This document shows, in pieces, positions 1 through 12,150 of a stretch of 64,000 nt of DNA. Position 1 is the first letter of the stretch. Each line of letters opens with the position of its first letter. The stretch is from Nectonema munidae (lineage: Eukaryota; Nematomorpha; Nectonematoida; Nectonematidae): NCBI GenBank assembly GCA_030549495.1, contig JAUIRK010001052.1:3162001-3226000 (forward strand), written 5' to 3'. The position numbers and the translations under genes were made by a program. The notes under the pieces were generated by a model. It was not told where the DNA came from. It did no database searches and saw nothing but the letters and a program-made list of their open reading frames with translations.

Positions 1-140
1 CACTGACTAACTTAGCAAACTGAACTGAAGAACACTTCTCGATTGCCAGTAAAACAATAAAAAGATGACTATTACTTCATGCAACTCTTGGTCACTCACA
101 TATTACTGCGCACATAATCAACTCTGAGGGCATCCGTCAA

Positions 141-245
141 ATTCGTCGCAGGAAAATTCGTCCCCGGACAACTCGTCCCCATTTAATTCGTCTCCTGTTA
201 ATTTGCCTCCGGACAAATTGTTCTTGGTTAATTTTGCGCTAGAAA
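141..245. repeat. 15-bp minisatellite, seven units
   Basis: Seven contiguous 15-bp units can be laid end to end from 141 to 245. The consensus is close to ATTCGTCCCCGGANA and units drift at several positions. A single related ATTCGTCCCC word occurs again near 10,487. The unit is a multiple of three but no supported gene covers it. Confidence 0.8.
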
Positions 246-2000
246 AGTATATCATTAAACAAATTACTTCTGATTTAGCTTTTTTATTTTTAACTTGATC
301 AATAGAATTAAAAAATTATCTTATAAAATGAATACTGTGCTTTTATGGAAATTAAATTAACAGTAATTTACAATTTTTTCTAAAATAACTTAGGTAAATT
401 TAAAGAGAGCGTGGTCTACGTACGCACTTCTTTTTGTAGGCATGCTATGCATCGCTTTGATTAGCTTAAAAACCATTTCAAATACTCTCTCTTATTTGAA
501 GATACTGTCATAATGTAAAATTATGTTCCAGTCGTTGGTTAAACCCAATCAAAGTGGTTCACTTTGTTTCACTCCTTAATTTCTGTGGTCATGTCCGTAT
601 ATATTATTGTCTGATTTAAACTATAGACGGTCTAGTCCCGTCCTGGTCTGGATAATGTGAGAGCCGCACGCTAAGAAATGGCTTAAGTTTACCCTTTCAG
701 AAAATCTACATTTATCAAACTTAATTATATACGCTGAATCATATTTGACGCCATTACTTTAAAAGAGCATGCTATTTTATCATGTCATCAGCAGAAAAAA
801 CGAAAGGTGGAGGGAGGGGGGGGGGCAAAAATTTTCAAAAGAGGGGGGGGGGATGTAAGTATGATTGCGCTGTTAAAAGAAACCACTCTGTTTCCTGCTG
901 TGCAAAACGTTATTCTTGTTGAACTGACATGAACAGTGAAGAGGGACTGTTAAACGTCTTTCCGCCCTTTGCATGCTTAGTCTCCATCGTAATAAAATAA
1001 ATAGCAGGCTTACAGAATTAAAAAACAAAGTGATTGATTAATTTCGCAAAAATCCTCGACGAATTCAATTTTTGTTTCAACAGTAGCGCAGTTAATATAA
1101 ATGTATATTTTTTCCATTTTCTTTCTTTCTTTTTGTATTTTTGGGGCATTTTTTCACTCTCTATAAATTCTCGGGGGGGTGCGTTTTCTATTGAAATATT
1201 TAAACAAACAGTACTCAAGTACAGATTTTGGTGTATCAAAATTGATTCATTAATACAAAATAAGAAAAAAATTAGGTTACTTTTAAAGAATGCTTTAGGA
1301 AAAAAGAGTTGAAGCGAATAAATAATTTAAAAAAAGGCAGCAAGAGACTTAAAATGACATTTTAAAAAAATGTTTACAGCAAAGTTTTTTAATACGCATG
1401 TGGTGAATAAAAATATGGAAAGTTTACAATATTTTTGCTAGTCTAAAATATTAAAAGGCAGGCTTAATGGATACTTTTTTATCCAAAAAAATTTTTCTGC
1501 TTCATATGGTCAAACATACCCCAAAATATATATTATTTGTTTATAGATAGCCGTTTGAAAAGAAATCAAAAGCCAAATAACAAGTTATGAACTTTGCAGA
1601 ATATGCGTTATGATCCGCATATGGTTCAGTCTTCTACGCTTATGAATAAAGACACGATAACAGTAATTGAAAGATCACACCAAATCGCACACTCTTATTC
1701 TTTGCTGCGTTTTTACAACGTCTGTTTGACCGATTTTTTTACAATAATTTTTTTAAAATGTTCTTTTCTTTTAATTTGTATCTTTAATTTTAGCTCTTTT
1801 TTACATCATTTAACTCTCTAGTGACTATAAAAACACTTATCCCAAAATGAACTTGTAGTGAAGACACATATTTTGGAGTGTGATTCCTCTTCCCATCGAG
1901 TTATGAAAGAGGAATCTTCGGATGGATGCAACACGGACAAAACTCTCTTTAATATGTTGAATTCTCTTTTATATTGTAAATCGTCGATGCAAAACACCAG
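246..2000. other. No gene seen; AT-rich DNA with G-runs and a hairpin
   Basis: No coding signal that I trust. Two G-runs lie near 812-825 and 843-852. A perfect 10-bp inverted repeat, GATTCCTCTT at 1882-1891 and AAGAGGAATC at 1907-1916, with a 15-base loop, could form a hairpin. The short open frames here are T-rich and low in complexity and look like chance. Confidence 0.5.
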
Positions 2001-2252
2001 CTAGGTATTTCGACAGCCAATAAACGTTGTAAAAAGAAAGAGAGTGAAGCTGGGCTTAAAATTAGATTTTTAAAGCCTAAAAAATTTGTACATGGCAAGT
2101 GGAGAAATAGGGCCAGACTTACAAACATGGACACTGGCGAAAAGTGGATGGAAGAATTGGAGTGTATAGACAAAACGGCAGTTACCTTGGAGGGAGTAGT
2201 GTCGCAGCCATATCACAAAAAAGAGCGACAAAGTGAATGCATGAAAAGATGA
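2001..2252 (+). CDS. Possible unrecognised exon (84 codons)
   Basis: An open stretch begins right after a CACCAG that could serve as a splice acceptor and ends at TGA. The translation is charged and mixed in composition, unlike the surrounding low-complexity DNA, and includes FLKPKKFVHGKW and EKWMEELECIDKTAV. GC content is locally higher. I do not recognise a family. It could be a 3'-terminal exon of a plus-strand gene or a decayed element. The antisense frame is also open and hydrophobic, which weakens the case. Confidence 0.25.
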   Translation, partial: LGISTANKRCKKKESEAGLKIRFLKPKKFVHGKWRNRARLTNMDTGEKWMEELECIDKTAVTLEGVVSQPYHKKERQSECMKR

Positions 2253-5200
2253 GACTTGGTAGTTTGGAGGAAGGAGGCATTTAAAATATCAGTTACGCAA
2301 AGTTAAATGGTGAGTGCATAATACACGAATGCATGCAGATGCCGTTGTCAGCCAAGAGCAGAATGAACAACGTGCATTCTTTTAAATAATGTAAAGTGTG
2401 GCCAATTAAATATAATAATGTCTGCAGTATGGCGTATACAAATTCCAAATTGATAGAACTCAAACATACCTATATCACTTCATACTGTCATGGAAAGGAA
2501 GAAATGAATGTGGCAGAACCGTTCAATCGCTTTATTCATCAACCAACAAAAGAGTATTTGGAGATTCGATTCTAAAGTAAATAAAACAGTGTTACACAAA
2601 AAGCAAATTTGTCTTCTCACACTGTTTTCACAATGCTCTCTACAAAAACAAGCGCTTTATTTTGAGAGAAAATAATTCAATTGCAAAGATTTAGATACAT
2701 AAAATTTTCAAATTAAACACATATTAGGTATTTACATAGTTTTTTTAAACTTTTTTGTTCTTTACTCCTAGTACGTTGGAAAAATTTTATTTGTTATTTT
2801 TATAAAAAGTACCTATATTCAGAATTTTGTTTAAAATCAATCAATAATATAAAATGAGCGAAAAGTTTCTAGGGTTTCTTTCCTGGAGAACGAAACATGC
2901 TAACTTCTATAAAAAAAATTTTAACCTGAAAAAATAACGCATAAATAGGTCATTAAATTTCAATCAAAATGTGTACAGATAGATGATCAATCTAATTCAC
3001 TAAAACGTTTGCGAATTGTCATCCCAATTTCACTTGACATTATTCTCTTCTAAATATTCCGTTTTTCTGAGTATAAAAATGCATAAAATATATTATATAA
3101 AAAAAGTAAGGTATTTTAAGTAGAATAAAAGAGATGATTTTTATCCTCAATTCATTCCTTCATTCTCTTTGAAGTCAGAATTATTTTGCAAATTCTTTCC
3201 CAATTACTTGCTTTCATGTCAAGGTTATTCAAAAATGATGGGGAAGAATTTTAGCACAAAGTGTTGAAGATATAATTTACCGTAAAAACAACTTTACTGT
3301 ATCAAAACCTTGTGGATTTTTATCACACATTGAAAAATTAACAAAAAAGGTGTCGAAATTGAAAAAGTTTGAAATTCGGTATATTTTAAATATTTTTCAA
3401 CTCCAATGCGAATATTTTTTCCCGTTTTTAAGGCAACTGAAAATTTTTGTATTCTTTTCAAAGACAAAATAATCTCTGCTTTTCACTTTTCAATCAAATT
3501 CATCATGAATTTGGGTGTGGAACAAAAAGCACTACTAAAAATACATTTCTTACCTAAATATTAGTGCGTTGGATACAGAATGGCACGAAAGAGATGCTCA
3601 TTATGATAAGTAGTGTTTATGCGAGTGTGTGTGTGTATGACATGAAGGCAAATAAAAGAATAACATCGTAGTTTCTAGGTTAAAGATAATATCAAATTAG
3701 CAAATATTTGAGATATAATTCATAGCATGCGTGCACACTTTCACATATTTTTGTCTTATCTTTCCTTTAATGAATTTGGCTTTGCAAAAGTATTTCCAAG
3801 AATAAAGTGAGCAAAGAAGTTCTCATTTTAACATTATCATTGCAAGTTTATTTGAAATCTTATGAATTTTGTTACAAAATTGGAAATTTGTGAGAACGAT
3901 TCGTTGACTTATACTAGCACAAAATGCAACTCGTGCTAATGCTCAGTAATTACATCAGTCATAATTAAAACTTTTGAAAAATGCAAATTTAATTAAGTTA
4001 CAGCACTGTACATACAAGTATATATGTCTTTTGATTAGTTCCATTTCTTCGTATTCAAACGTATTAACATGGATTAGATGATACATAAACACAATTCATT
4101 CATTATGCAAATTAAAATTAAACTCTCTCCATTTTTTAATAAAAACATGTGTTCAAAAACTGCTAATCAAATAAACATCAAAGCATATATTTAAAAAACA
4201 GAATGCTTGTTAGAGCTGGAAAATCGGTAATAAAATTAGCGACTTTTTTATACGAGTCACAAAATAACTTTCGTGCTTCCATTTAAAAACAACAACAACT
4301 ATAACACTACGACACGATAAGAATGAAAATAAACGAAAGATTTCACAATAATTGACACAATCAATTCATTTACACAAGTTGCTGTTTTGAACAAACATAA
4401 TTATAATAAGGTGATCATGGTTTTTACAACATTGTCGTGAAATTTACATTTTATTAAGAGCATTCGTATTCTCGTATGTAAGTAAATCTATCACGGCCAG
4501 ATTTTTGTTCATTAAAAAGATGCAATATATATTTCAGGATACTAAAAAGGAACAAAATTGGCTGAATTTTTGCTTTATTTCACTTCAAATGAGTGATTTA
4601 GTCTCTTTTTTTTATTATCAAGAACTGTATTTTTAATGATGTACAGATTAGATCGGCATTTATTGTTTGATCGGAATAGGCAAATTTTTTATTGTTCATC
4701 GATTTTATTAGCCGAACTAAAAGACAAATGAAGGTTTATATATAACTATAGCTATATATAAAATGTAGAAGAACATTTGTATCTTTTCCATAGCGCTTTG
4801 CAGGTATGGATACTATTTTAATAAAAGATGTATTTCTGCTCACAATTTGATGTAAAACGTATACTAAGTCCATAAATAGCTTTAGAGATCATTCCCAAAT
4901 AACGTCAACCATTTTTCCGTCATTTTTGGGCGTTTTATTGCGTTTAAAAGTCATTAAAAATTTATATGCTTAATATCTTTTATTAGTATCGGTATTGGTT
5001 AATCATTCGTATCTGCAATTTGGCATATAGTCGGGAACCGGTGGAAAAATATTTGATGTTTAGGGATACAACTTTTTCGAGTTTTATACTCCTGCGTCAT
5101 TATTGGATGAACTTTTATATAAAAAACACAAAAATAAACTTTTTATTGCTAATTCGTTCAAAAATGTCACGCATGGGCAGACTTCAAGCTTTGTATTGAA

Positions 5201-5740
5201 TTATTTATTGACAAAGCATGAAATAAAATTTGAAAAAATGACAAATATTTAAAAAATATAATAAGTTTTTAAAAATTTATTAAACGTCATTTAAAAAAAA
5301 CTTAAAAAAAGAAAAGTATTGAAGTTTAGTAATCCAAGTCATTAGAAGCGAATCGCGTAAAGACGAATTTGCCTTGTTTTTGCAAGTGGAGTTTGGTCTT
5401 TGCATGACCTTGATCGCTCGTTCGTAACACTGATTGCTTCTACTAATTTTTAACTTTGACGGCTTCTGAGTCCAATGTGATGTTAAGCATTTTAAAGCTT
5501 TTATGTATGGCTACAACGCTTGAAATAACTCTAAATAACTTTCATCTTTATATGATCACTAAAGCGCCCAAACAAATGATATAAATTTGGAAACTGATTG
5601 CAAGTGTTCTCTTACTCCTGGCATCAAAAAGAAAGCCAGAAGAGTTAAAATGACTGTTCAGTTCCATCTTACAAATATTTTGAATTTTATACATGAAGGG
5701 TAGCCTCTTTCCTTGAAAAATTAAATGAAGTGACCAAATG
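2253..5740. other. No gene seen
   Basis: AT-rich DNA with short homopolymer runs and a small GT stretch near 3630. I see no coding pattern, inverted termini or RNA gene here. Confidence 0.5.
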
Positions 5741-5749
5741 AAAACTTCA

Positions 5750-6740
5750 TATCATCTCTCCAGCCACAATCATCACAAATTACAAAACTTCCATCTTGAA
5801 AAGATTTTCGAAGCTCTTCATAGTTTAACATTAGTTTTTCAACTAAAAAGTAGTCTACGTTAGGCTTCTGAGTGAGGTTTATTCAAGTTTATATTTGAAA
5901 TAATCATCAAAACTGCATTCCATAAATTACATTCTTCCATCATAGCCATTATACCCTAAGCAATAATTTAAGCCTTACCATCATTTAGTTTGTATTGCAG
6001 GATTATCCTTCTCTCATTTTTGACAACAATTGCTTGAAATTCATTTCCATCAATGCTTTTGCCGTCAAAATGTAAACACCATTTTTTATTTTGTAAAGAT
6101 TCGATTAAATGTTTTTTTATTTTATTAGCTTTTCTGAAAAGAGCTTTGTGAATGCCTTGTTGAGTAGTCTTGTAGCTATTGTACACTGGTGTTTAGTTCT
6201 TGTGATATTTTTGAAAATTTCATAACTTTTTTTTCAAGAATATTTTCTTTCAATGGATTTCTCAAAATTTTTTTGAATCAGATGACCCAGCTGAATCATT
6301 TCTATCAAAGCATTTTACTCTTTTGGAAGGATGAATTTTGTTTGCTTGCAGCTTTTCTTGTTGAGTAACCGACTTTTCCATTTGTTTGAAGCTGAAAGAA
6401 GGAAGAGATTTTTATCATCCACATTGAGCCATGTTCCATCTACTTTAGTAAAATCAAATATTTAATTCAAAGACTCAAAGTTTTTTGTTGAAAATTTCTA
6501 CCCAGAGCAAAGATAGTTCATCTGAAATTATTTTTATTCGCTCTTTTCTACTTTTTATTGAATTAGAAAGCGATTGCTAACGACCAACAATTTCATTTTT
6601 CACAGGCATTCTGCTTTTATTGGCTAGAGAAGACTCTTCAATAGTCACGTGTCCTCTGTGTGGACGAGACTGAAACTGTATTAAATTTTGCCTCCATTTT
6701 TCTCTATTCTTTTCAATTAGATCAAAACTTTTTTAAATGG
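5750..6740 (-). pseudogene. Decayed transposase-like gene, copy 1
   Basis: Read on the minus strand, broken frames carry a protein of the same family as the copy at 7.5-8.8 kb. The clearest part is 5968-6186, with LHFDGKSIDGNEFQAIVV, which parallels LHWDGKLPPNV in the other copy. Upstream fragments (6250-6740) are rich in Lys and Ser and include a recognisable LSLLWVEIFNK segment. Stops and frame changes interrupt it repeatedly. From memory this resembles uncharacterised invertebrate proteins that look like DDE-type transposases; I cannot assign a superfamily. No inverted termini were found. Confidence 0.45.
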
Positions 6741-7499
6741 CATGTTTAAAGTTCTATAAAAAATTATTTTGAAATATAAATATTTTTATAAAAAAATATA
6801 TTTTAACAATATGAGATAAAACGCAATACTTGAAATTGAATTAGTTGGTAATAAAAATTTTAGAGGGTGAACTTTTTTTGAGATATTACAAAAATAATGT
6901 TTTTTTAAAGTTTTTTATATAAAAGTTCATCTAAATTTAAAACAGGAAATTTTTTTTTCATTAAAATACAAAAAAGTTGTATAACTAGTGTACATCAGTA
7001 TTTCTTGACGATATCTTGAAAGTGGGTGAGTAAAAAATATTTTTAGTGTTTGTATCATTTCTGAATTTTTATGCTCAGTCTAGTTCTAGTCTAGTTCGGC
7101 TATAAATTAGTATTTAGTGTTAATAAGAGTTCTAATTTGATCGAGAAACTCAATTTTTAAAGTAAAATATGAGAAATAAAATAGATAAATCGGATGCTAT
7201 ATTTTCTATGATATTTTTTTATAGTATTCCACAATCACTCTGCAATTAGGGTGGCCCTAAACAATATGGCGAAAAATAAAAGTAATGAATTTGGCTTCCA
7301 CAAGTCATAGAATTGTCCATTGGTGCATAGATAAGTTCATAAGATTTCATCTATATTTGTAAACATTTAGAAGTCGATCCATTTTAAAACGGATAACAAT
7401 AATTTGGCAATTATTACTTTTATTTTTGACCATTCTACTAATTATATAAGTTAATTTGCATTGTTGACTGTCAAGATATTTAATTGTTTATCTTTGACA

Positions 7500-8780
7500 T
7501 TTGGATTCAGATCCTAACACAGTGGGAAGATCCAAGAGATCGCAGGCTTTTAAAATTATATCATCGATGTCAGATGCTCAAAGTAAACAGAAATAGACAC
7601 CGTGACCGTGACATAATGAAAGAACGAACATTCCAAACTGATATTGAAAGCTATTTCAAATTTGTCATTATGCATTCTGAAAGTCTTCAATAATGTAGCA
7701 TGGCTGGTGTTGATAAAAAATGAGCCTTGATTGAAAGTAATAAAAAAGAGTCTATTGCAATGGCTAGATATAAAGCAAGGGAAGAATTGAATAGGACAGG
7801 ACAAGTCATTCATTTTCATCTTTCTTCTTCATCGCCCTCATAAGATGAGGAATATCAGCCATCAGATTGATTCCATCTTGGTCTAAAGCACTACCCCACA
7901 AACGTTCTAGAAAAGCTAACATTGTCAAGCCTCAAGAAGTCATTGAAGCAATAGATAGTGCGAATTTATCAGACAGAAATATTGTTTGTAGCTTGAGTTG
8001 TAAAAAAAGCTCTTGGACATGATCTGGTAGATATATCGTTTTCTAGGAGCACGATTAGACGTTACAACACAAATGGGCGTAAGAAAGGACCTGAGACTGA
8101 TGAAAAATTATTTGCTCTACATGAGCCTCTTCTACTACATTGGGATGGAAAACTTCCTCCTAACGTACAGAACACAACTGTTCATTGCATTGCCATCGCC
8201 GTGACATATATTGGCCACGATAAATTCCTAGGACTACCAAAAAAGAGCGAGCAACAAGAGAAGCACAAGACAAAGAATGTTTTGAAGCAATAAAACCATG
8301 CAATGTTTAGAAACTCGTAAAAAGACTTGTATTTGATACTACTGCCTCCAATGTTGGATTGCATCATTGAGATGTATTCTAATTGAAAAAGAATTAACCC
8401 ATTTACGGCCAATGTTCCTATTTTGGAACATAAGTAATTTCATCTTCGTCTGCTTTTTTCAATGACTTTGAATATAAATCGTCTGCGTTTTTTTTAGATA
8501 TCGTCTGCTTTGCTTGGCCTTAAATGGGTTAAAAAAGAAGCTCGTTTAGATAGCATGTAGACATCATGTGCTTGAAATTCTGTTAGATGTCTTTAGTATA
8601 ATCTTTGGTTCAAGTGGAAGTCCTTGGACTATTTTTTCAAGGGCTTCAGGACGTAATAGAGAACCATCTTGTCAGATTTAAAGAAGGCTGATGAGCACCG
8701 AAAAGACTGCAAATATTAAGAAAGGAGCTACTTGAATATTTTCCAGTAGCTCTCAGCCACGAGATGATTATAAAGAATTT
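7500..8780 (+). pseudogene. Decayed transposase-like gene, copy 2, split by a MITE
   Basis: Three plus-strand blocks read in order: LHWDGKLPPNV with IAVTYIGHDKFLGLPK (about 8130-8240), LVFDTTASNVG (about 8318-8356) and, beyond a small inserted element, CRHHVLEILL (about 8553-8582). The spacing of the DTTASN and CRHH blocks is explained if the 131-bp MITE at 8398-8528 is removed. Many stops and frame changes show it is long dead. The DTTASN...CRHH signature recurs, as I recall, in predicted proteins of arthropods and cnidarians; the transposase role is inferred. Confidence 0.5.
8398..8528. mobile_element. piggyBac-like MITE, 131 bp, TTAA target site
   Basis: Flanked on both sides by TTAA (8394-8397 and 8529-8532). 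Ends are inverted repeats, CCCATTTACGGCCAA on the left and TTGGCCTTAAATGGG on the right. Inside are a TGTTCC/GGAACA palindrome near 8413-8431 and three CGTCTGC motifs spaced 25-30 bp apart. A near-identical copy is at 57,661-57,789 and a diverged one at 15,923-16,055. It interrupts the transposase-like pseudogene around it. The TTAA target and CCC start fit the piggyBac superfamily. Confidence 0.85.
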
Positions 8781-8849
8781 CTCTAATTATTATCAATAAT
8801 TAATAAGTATAGCTATTTTTAGTTATTTGGTGGACTGCCAAGTAGAAAA

Positions 8850-11300
8850 GTTTCCTTTCTAACTACGATGACAGGTATGTTGATTCCAGGAAATTTAATT
8901 CTCGACTGATACTTATTAGGGTAAATAAGCCAATTATTAATTTTTTTATTAATAAAAAAAATTATTTTTTAATGAATATTGTTTCTGTACAAAGACTTTG
9001 CATGTTTTTTTAATTTTAATGATGTTATTGAAAGTATAATTAATAACTCCTATTTGGATAAATAAGCCCATTTACTTACAAAATAAATTACAAGGAATAA
9101 TCGTAAAAAATCGATAAAAGCTCATTATTTCTTCGTTAATAAGTTGGAATCAAATAACCGGGTATCAACAATACTGCGAATCAAAAAGCCGCAATCAAAA
9201 AACCGAGAATTAACATACATAGAACCGGTTCTACACATCATGCAAGATGGATGACAAAAAAACATCTATGCGCCCAAAATCTATCTGTTTGAGGATCAAT
9301 TTTTATTTTTAGCACTGTAACAAATCAATATTATAGAATTATCTCTTTGTGAGCATCATTTACAATAGATACGGGCATGAAGCACCAATGGTTGTTGGAG
9401 TTTCCTCATGAGTAAGTTGCAAAGAGAGCACATGAAAATCAGTTCTCTGGTATCTTTCAGAAAAGTTAATGGGTCAAAGCTTTTTTGATGACAAGATCGA
9501 TACTCAAACGAAAAGGAATATGGTAAAAAACCTGCTAAACACAAAGAAATAAAACTTTCTAAGGAGTATTGACATAGCTTATTAAACTCTTATTAGTAAT
9601 GTTTTGTTTCTGAGCAATTATTGCATATTTTTCATGTTCAGGCACAGAATGGTAAATAAAGAGAACAACTTTTTGAGTAAGGATCCTAAAACATGAAAGA
9701 AAATAAGGTATTCATTATAATGAAAAATCGTGCTAAAAGTATGAATGTGGTGAATGACACAACAGAGAGAGAGCAATTGCTTTGAGTGAACGTTATAATG
9801 AGTCTCTAACGCAAAATGAAAACCAAAAGCAGAACTTCCTACAGGTTGTTGTTGCTCATCGCAAGAAGTTACCAACAACAAACAAAAGTGTTATAATGAA
9901 GATAATGTATCAATAAAGAATGTGCAAAAGAGTTCGAGAGTAGATATTCGATTCACCTCAAAATATGCTTTAAATGCTACAAAATTTTTATATGTTCCAT
10001 GTGTTAAATAGAGAAAAATATACCGTGTGGAGAAGATTTATCCAAAAATTTACTTTTTTTGGACCACCGTACCTTCTTATGTATTGGTATTTGAATTGTA
10101 TTTAAATACAAATTTGATGTATTAGTATTTGTATATGTATTTTTGGAATTTGAAACAAAAATATTTGACATATAAAATCCCTATTTGATTTAAGGATTAT
10201 CTGGAAAGAAAGTAGAACCCTGATTTACGAGTTTATGATGCTTATCAAGTGTATCAGATGATTCATGAGTTATTAATAACTCATTGCCTGCCATGAGCCC
10301 CAGTTGGGGATCAACTTGAAGAACTATCACACAGGGCTGCTTGTTGAATTTCAAAGGAAATTATTTCATACAAATACTTTTTATAAATATATTTAATATC
10401 TGATAGCAAAATTTTAGCGTGCTGTGCTGTATTCTAATATGTATATTTTAGTGTGGTTGGTAATATTTACACACCTGAGAGATCACAATTCGTCCCCGAA
10501 AGTTTCCAATCATTAATGTTGATATAATTATGATATTTTAAACTTGAAAAAAGTAAATAAATTAATATTATGTATTTAATTTAGAATCTGAAATAAAAGT
10601 ATTTAGATTTTTATTTTTATCATACTTGTATTTTAAGCAATGTTGCTTGTATTTTTGAAACCTGCATACATAAAGGAGGCTTTCAAATTTTTTGAAGGGA
10701 GAGGGCATAAAATTTTGTTTCATCTCAATTAACTTTGATGTAAGTTGTATGTTTAAATTAGTAGGCTAAACTGTGTTTGAAACCATGAAGTATCTGGTGA
10801 TATACTTTTAAGTTTAGTCTTAACACGCTGTTCCTTAGAGGAATTTTGCGAACCGTGGATCCAGTTAAAGAAATTTTAGTCTAGCTGGCCAAATAATAAT
10901 TGAAAGGTAATCACGCGTGAAGCCTTCTTTTGTGAACATTATTTTAAGTAAAAGAAATGAATTTTAGTTGTGTTTATATTTCCTAGTAAAATTAATTAAG
11001 TTCAATGATTTAAAATAAACTTTACTTATTTAAACCGCAGTGCTATTCTATAACAACAAAATGAAGCTAATAATAATTGCAAAGTCATGTGTTAAGTTTT
11101 GCGCGTAAAAATAAGTACTGATTTTAGTGCGTAACCACCTAAATACAATCTTAGCTCTCTAAGAAGAATTCATAAGCAAATTGCAATATCACGATAAAAT
11201 GGAGTGTATTTAATGAGGTTCGAACATTGGCACGCAAGACTCGATTTCCTATGCCATTCCTCTTGTCGCACTGGCATTGGATACAAGTAGGTTTTAAAGG
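8850..11300. other. No gene seen
   Basis: AT-rich sequence. The plus-strand stretch 9780-9890 reads as a charged broken frame (SERYNESLTQNENQKQNF) that could be a remnant of a mobile element, but I cannot place it. The last 300 bases would be the 3' flank of MAK16. Confidence 0.4.
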
Positions 11301-11309
11301 AAGAAACGT

Positions 11310-11516
11310 TTATTTCAAAATATTTTTTAGAGATTGAGGAGAGGGTTCACTTTCAAACTCAATCTCAACCCTCGATATCTTTTTTCTTCTTTTCTTTTTA
11401 TTGGATTCTTTAGAAGTAGAAAGAGTTTTATATTCATTTTCATCTGAAGAGTTTGGAAGTTGCGTTTCTTGAAAAACTGAAGTTTGACAAATATTTCTTA
11501 CATCGTGTTTAAGATC
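11310..11516 (-). CDS. MAK16, last coding exon
   Basis: MAK16 is a nucleolar protein needed for 60S ribosomal subunit assembly. This exon encodes 69 codons including the stop. It follows a TTAAACAG acceptor in phase 0. It is Ser/Lys-rich and ends in KKRRKKISRVEIEFESEP, which matches the conserved VEIEYE motif near the C-terminus of human MAK16. The five exons upstream on the minus strand (to 25,060) join in frame without a break. The tail is somewhat diverged, as is usual for this acidic, basic end of the family. A host gene; no sign of decay. Confidence 0.85.
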   Translation of the reverse strand, partial: DLKHDVRNICQTSVFQETQLPNSSDENEYKTLSTSKESNKKKRRKKISRVEIEFESEPSPQSLKNILK

Positions 11517-11574
11517 CTGTTTAATTATTAATGAAAAAAATTAATATAAAGGCAGAAGTTATAAAACAATTTAC

Positions 11575-11640
11575 TTCAACATCAGTAAGATCTTCTTCAC
11601 TTTCATGAAAATCCCATTCAGGAATGAACTCAGTTTCAAT
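11575..11640 (-). CDS. MAK16, acidic exon (22 codons)
   Basis: Acceptor TTACTATTAG and donor GTAAAT define a 66-bp exon in phase 0 at both ends. It reads IETEFIPEWDFHESEEDLTD, parallel to the EFVEDGEVDESDISDFED stretch of human MAK16. Only 58 bp of intron separate it from the last exon, the shortest intron in the gene. Confidence 0.85.
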
Positions 11641-12040
11641 CTAATAGTAAAAAAGTTGAATTAATTAATGATTAAAAAAGCAAATAATAAAAATAAAATA
11701 AAAGGAAAAATCGAGTAAAAAGATTGAATCGTTCGATTATAGTGCAAAAGACTTTTTTAAACACCCATATTTAGCGGAACTACTGCTCTATCTCAGGTAA
11801 GATAGCATTTAATTAACCATTGCTGCATGAAAAAAAGATTTTTCAACTTAAGAGTTCAATTTTTAAACATTTTTTATATATTTTTTATGAAATAAACTTA
11901 TTCTTATTTTCATTCATATTACACAAGCGAAAAATCACTTACAAATTACAATCCTTTAGATTAAATAAAAAAAACAAGAGAAATATAACTATAAATAAAA
12001 GAGAGTTACGTCCGACTCTTTTTTAACAAAAGGTTAGTTT

Positions 12041-12150
12041 CATATCTTTCAAGCGCGGTGAGAAACAAACACTCTACCAATGATCCTTTGTTTCGAGCGA
12101 AGCGAAAAACGATCACGAGACCGGTGAGTTTCCCACCGCCCCAGCAATAA
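12041..12150 (-). repeat. Copy of a repeat bearing CGCTTCGCTCGAAAC motifs
   Basis: Reverse-complemented, this segment carries a diverged version of the CCGGTCCCGTGGTCG block followed by TTCGCTTCGCTCGAAAC, as seen at 50,697-50,760. It is much more GC-rich than its neighbours. It sits in MAK16 intron DNA between 11,641 and 13,314. Helitron-like or another non-autonomous family is possible, but the ends are not defined. Confidence 0.5.
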
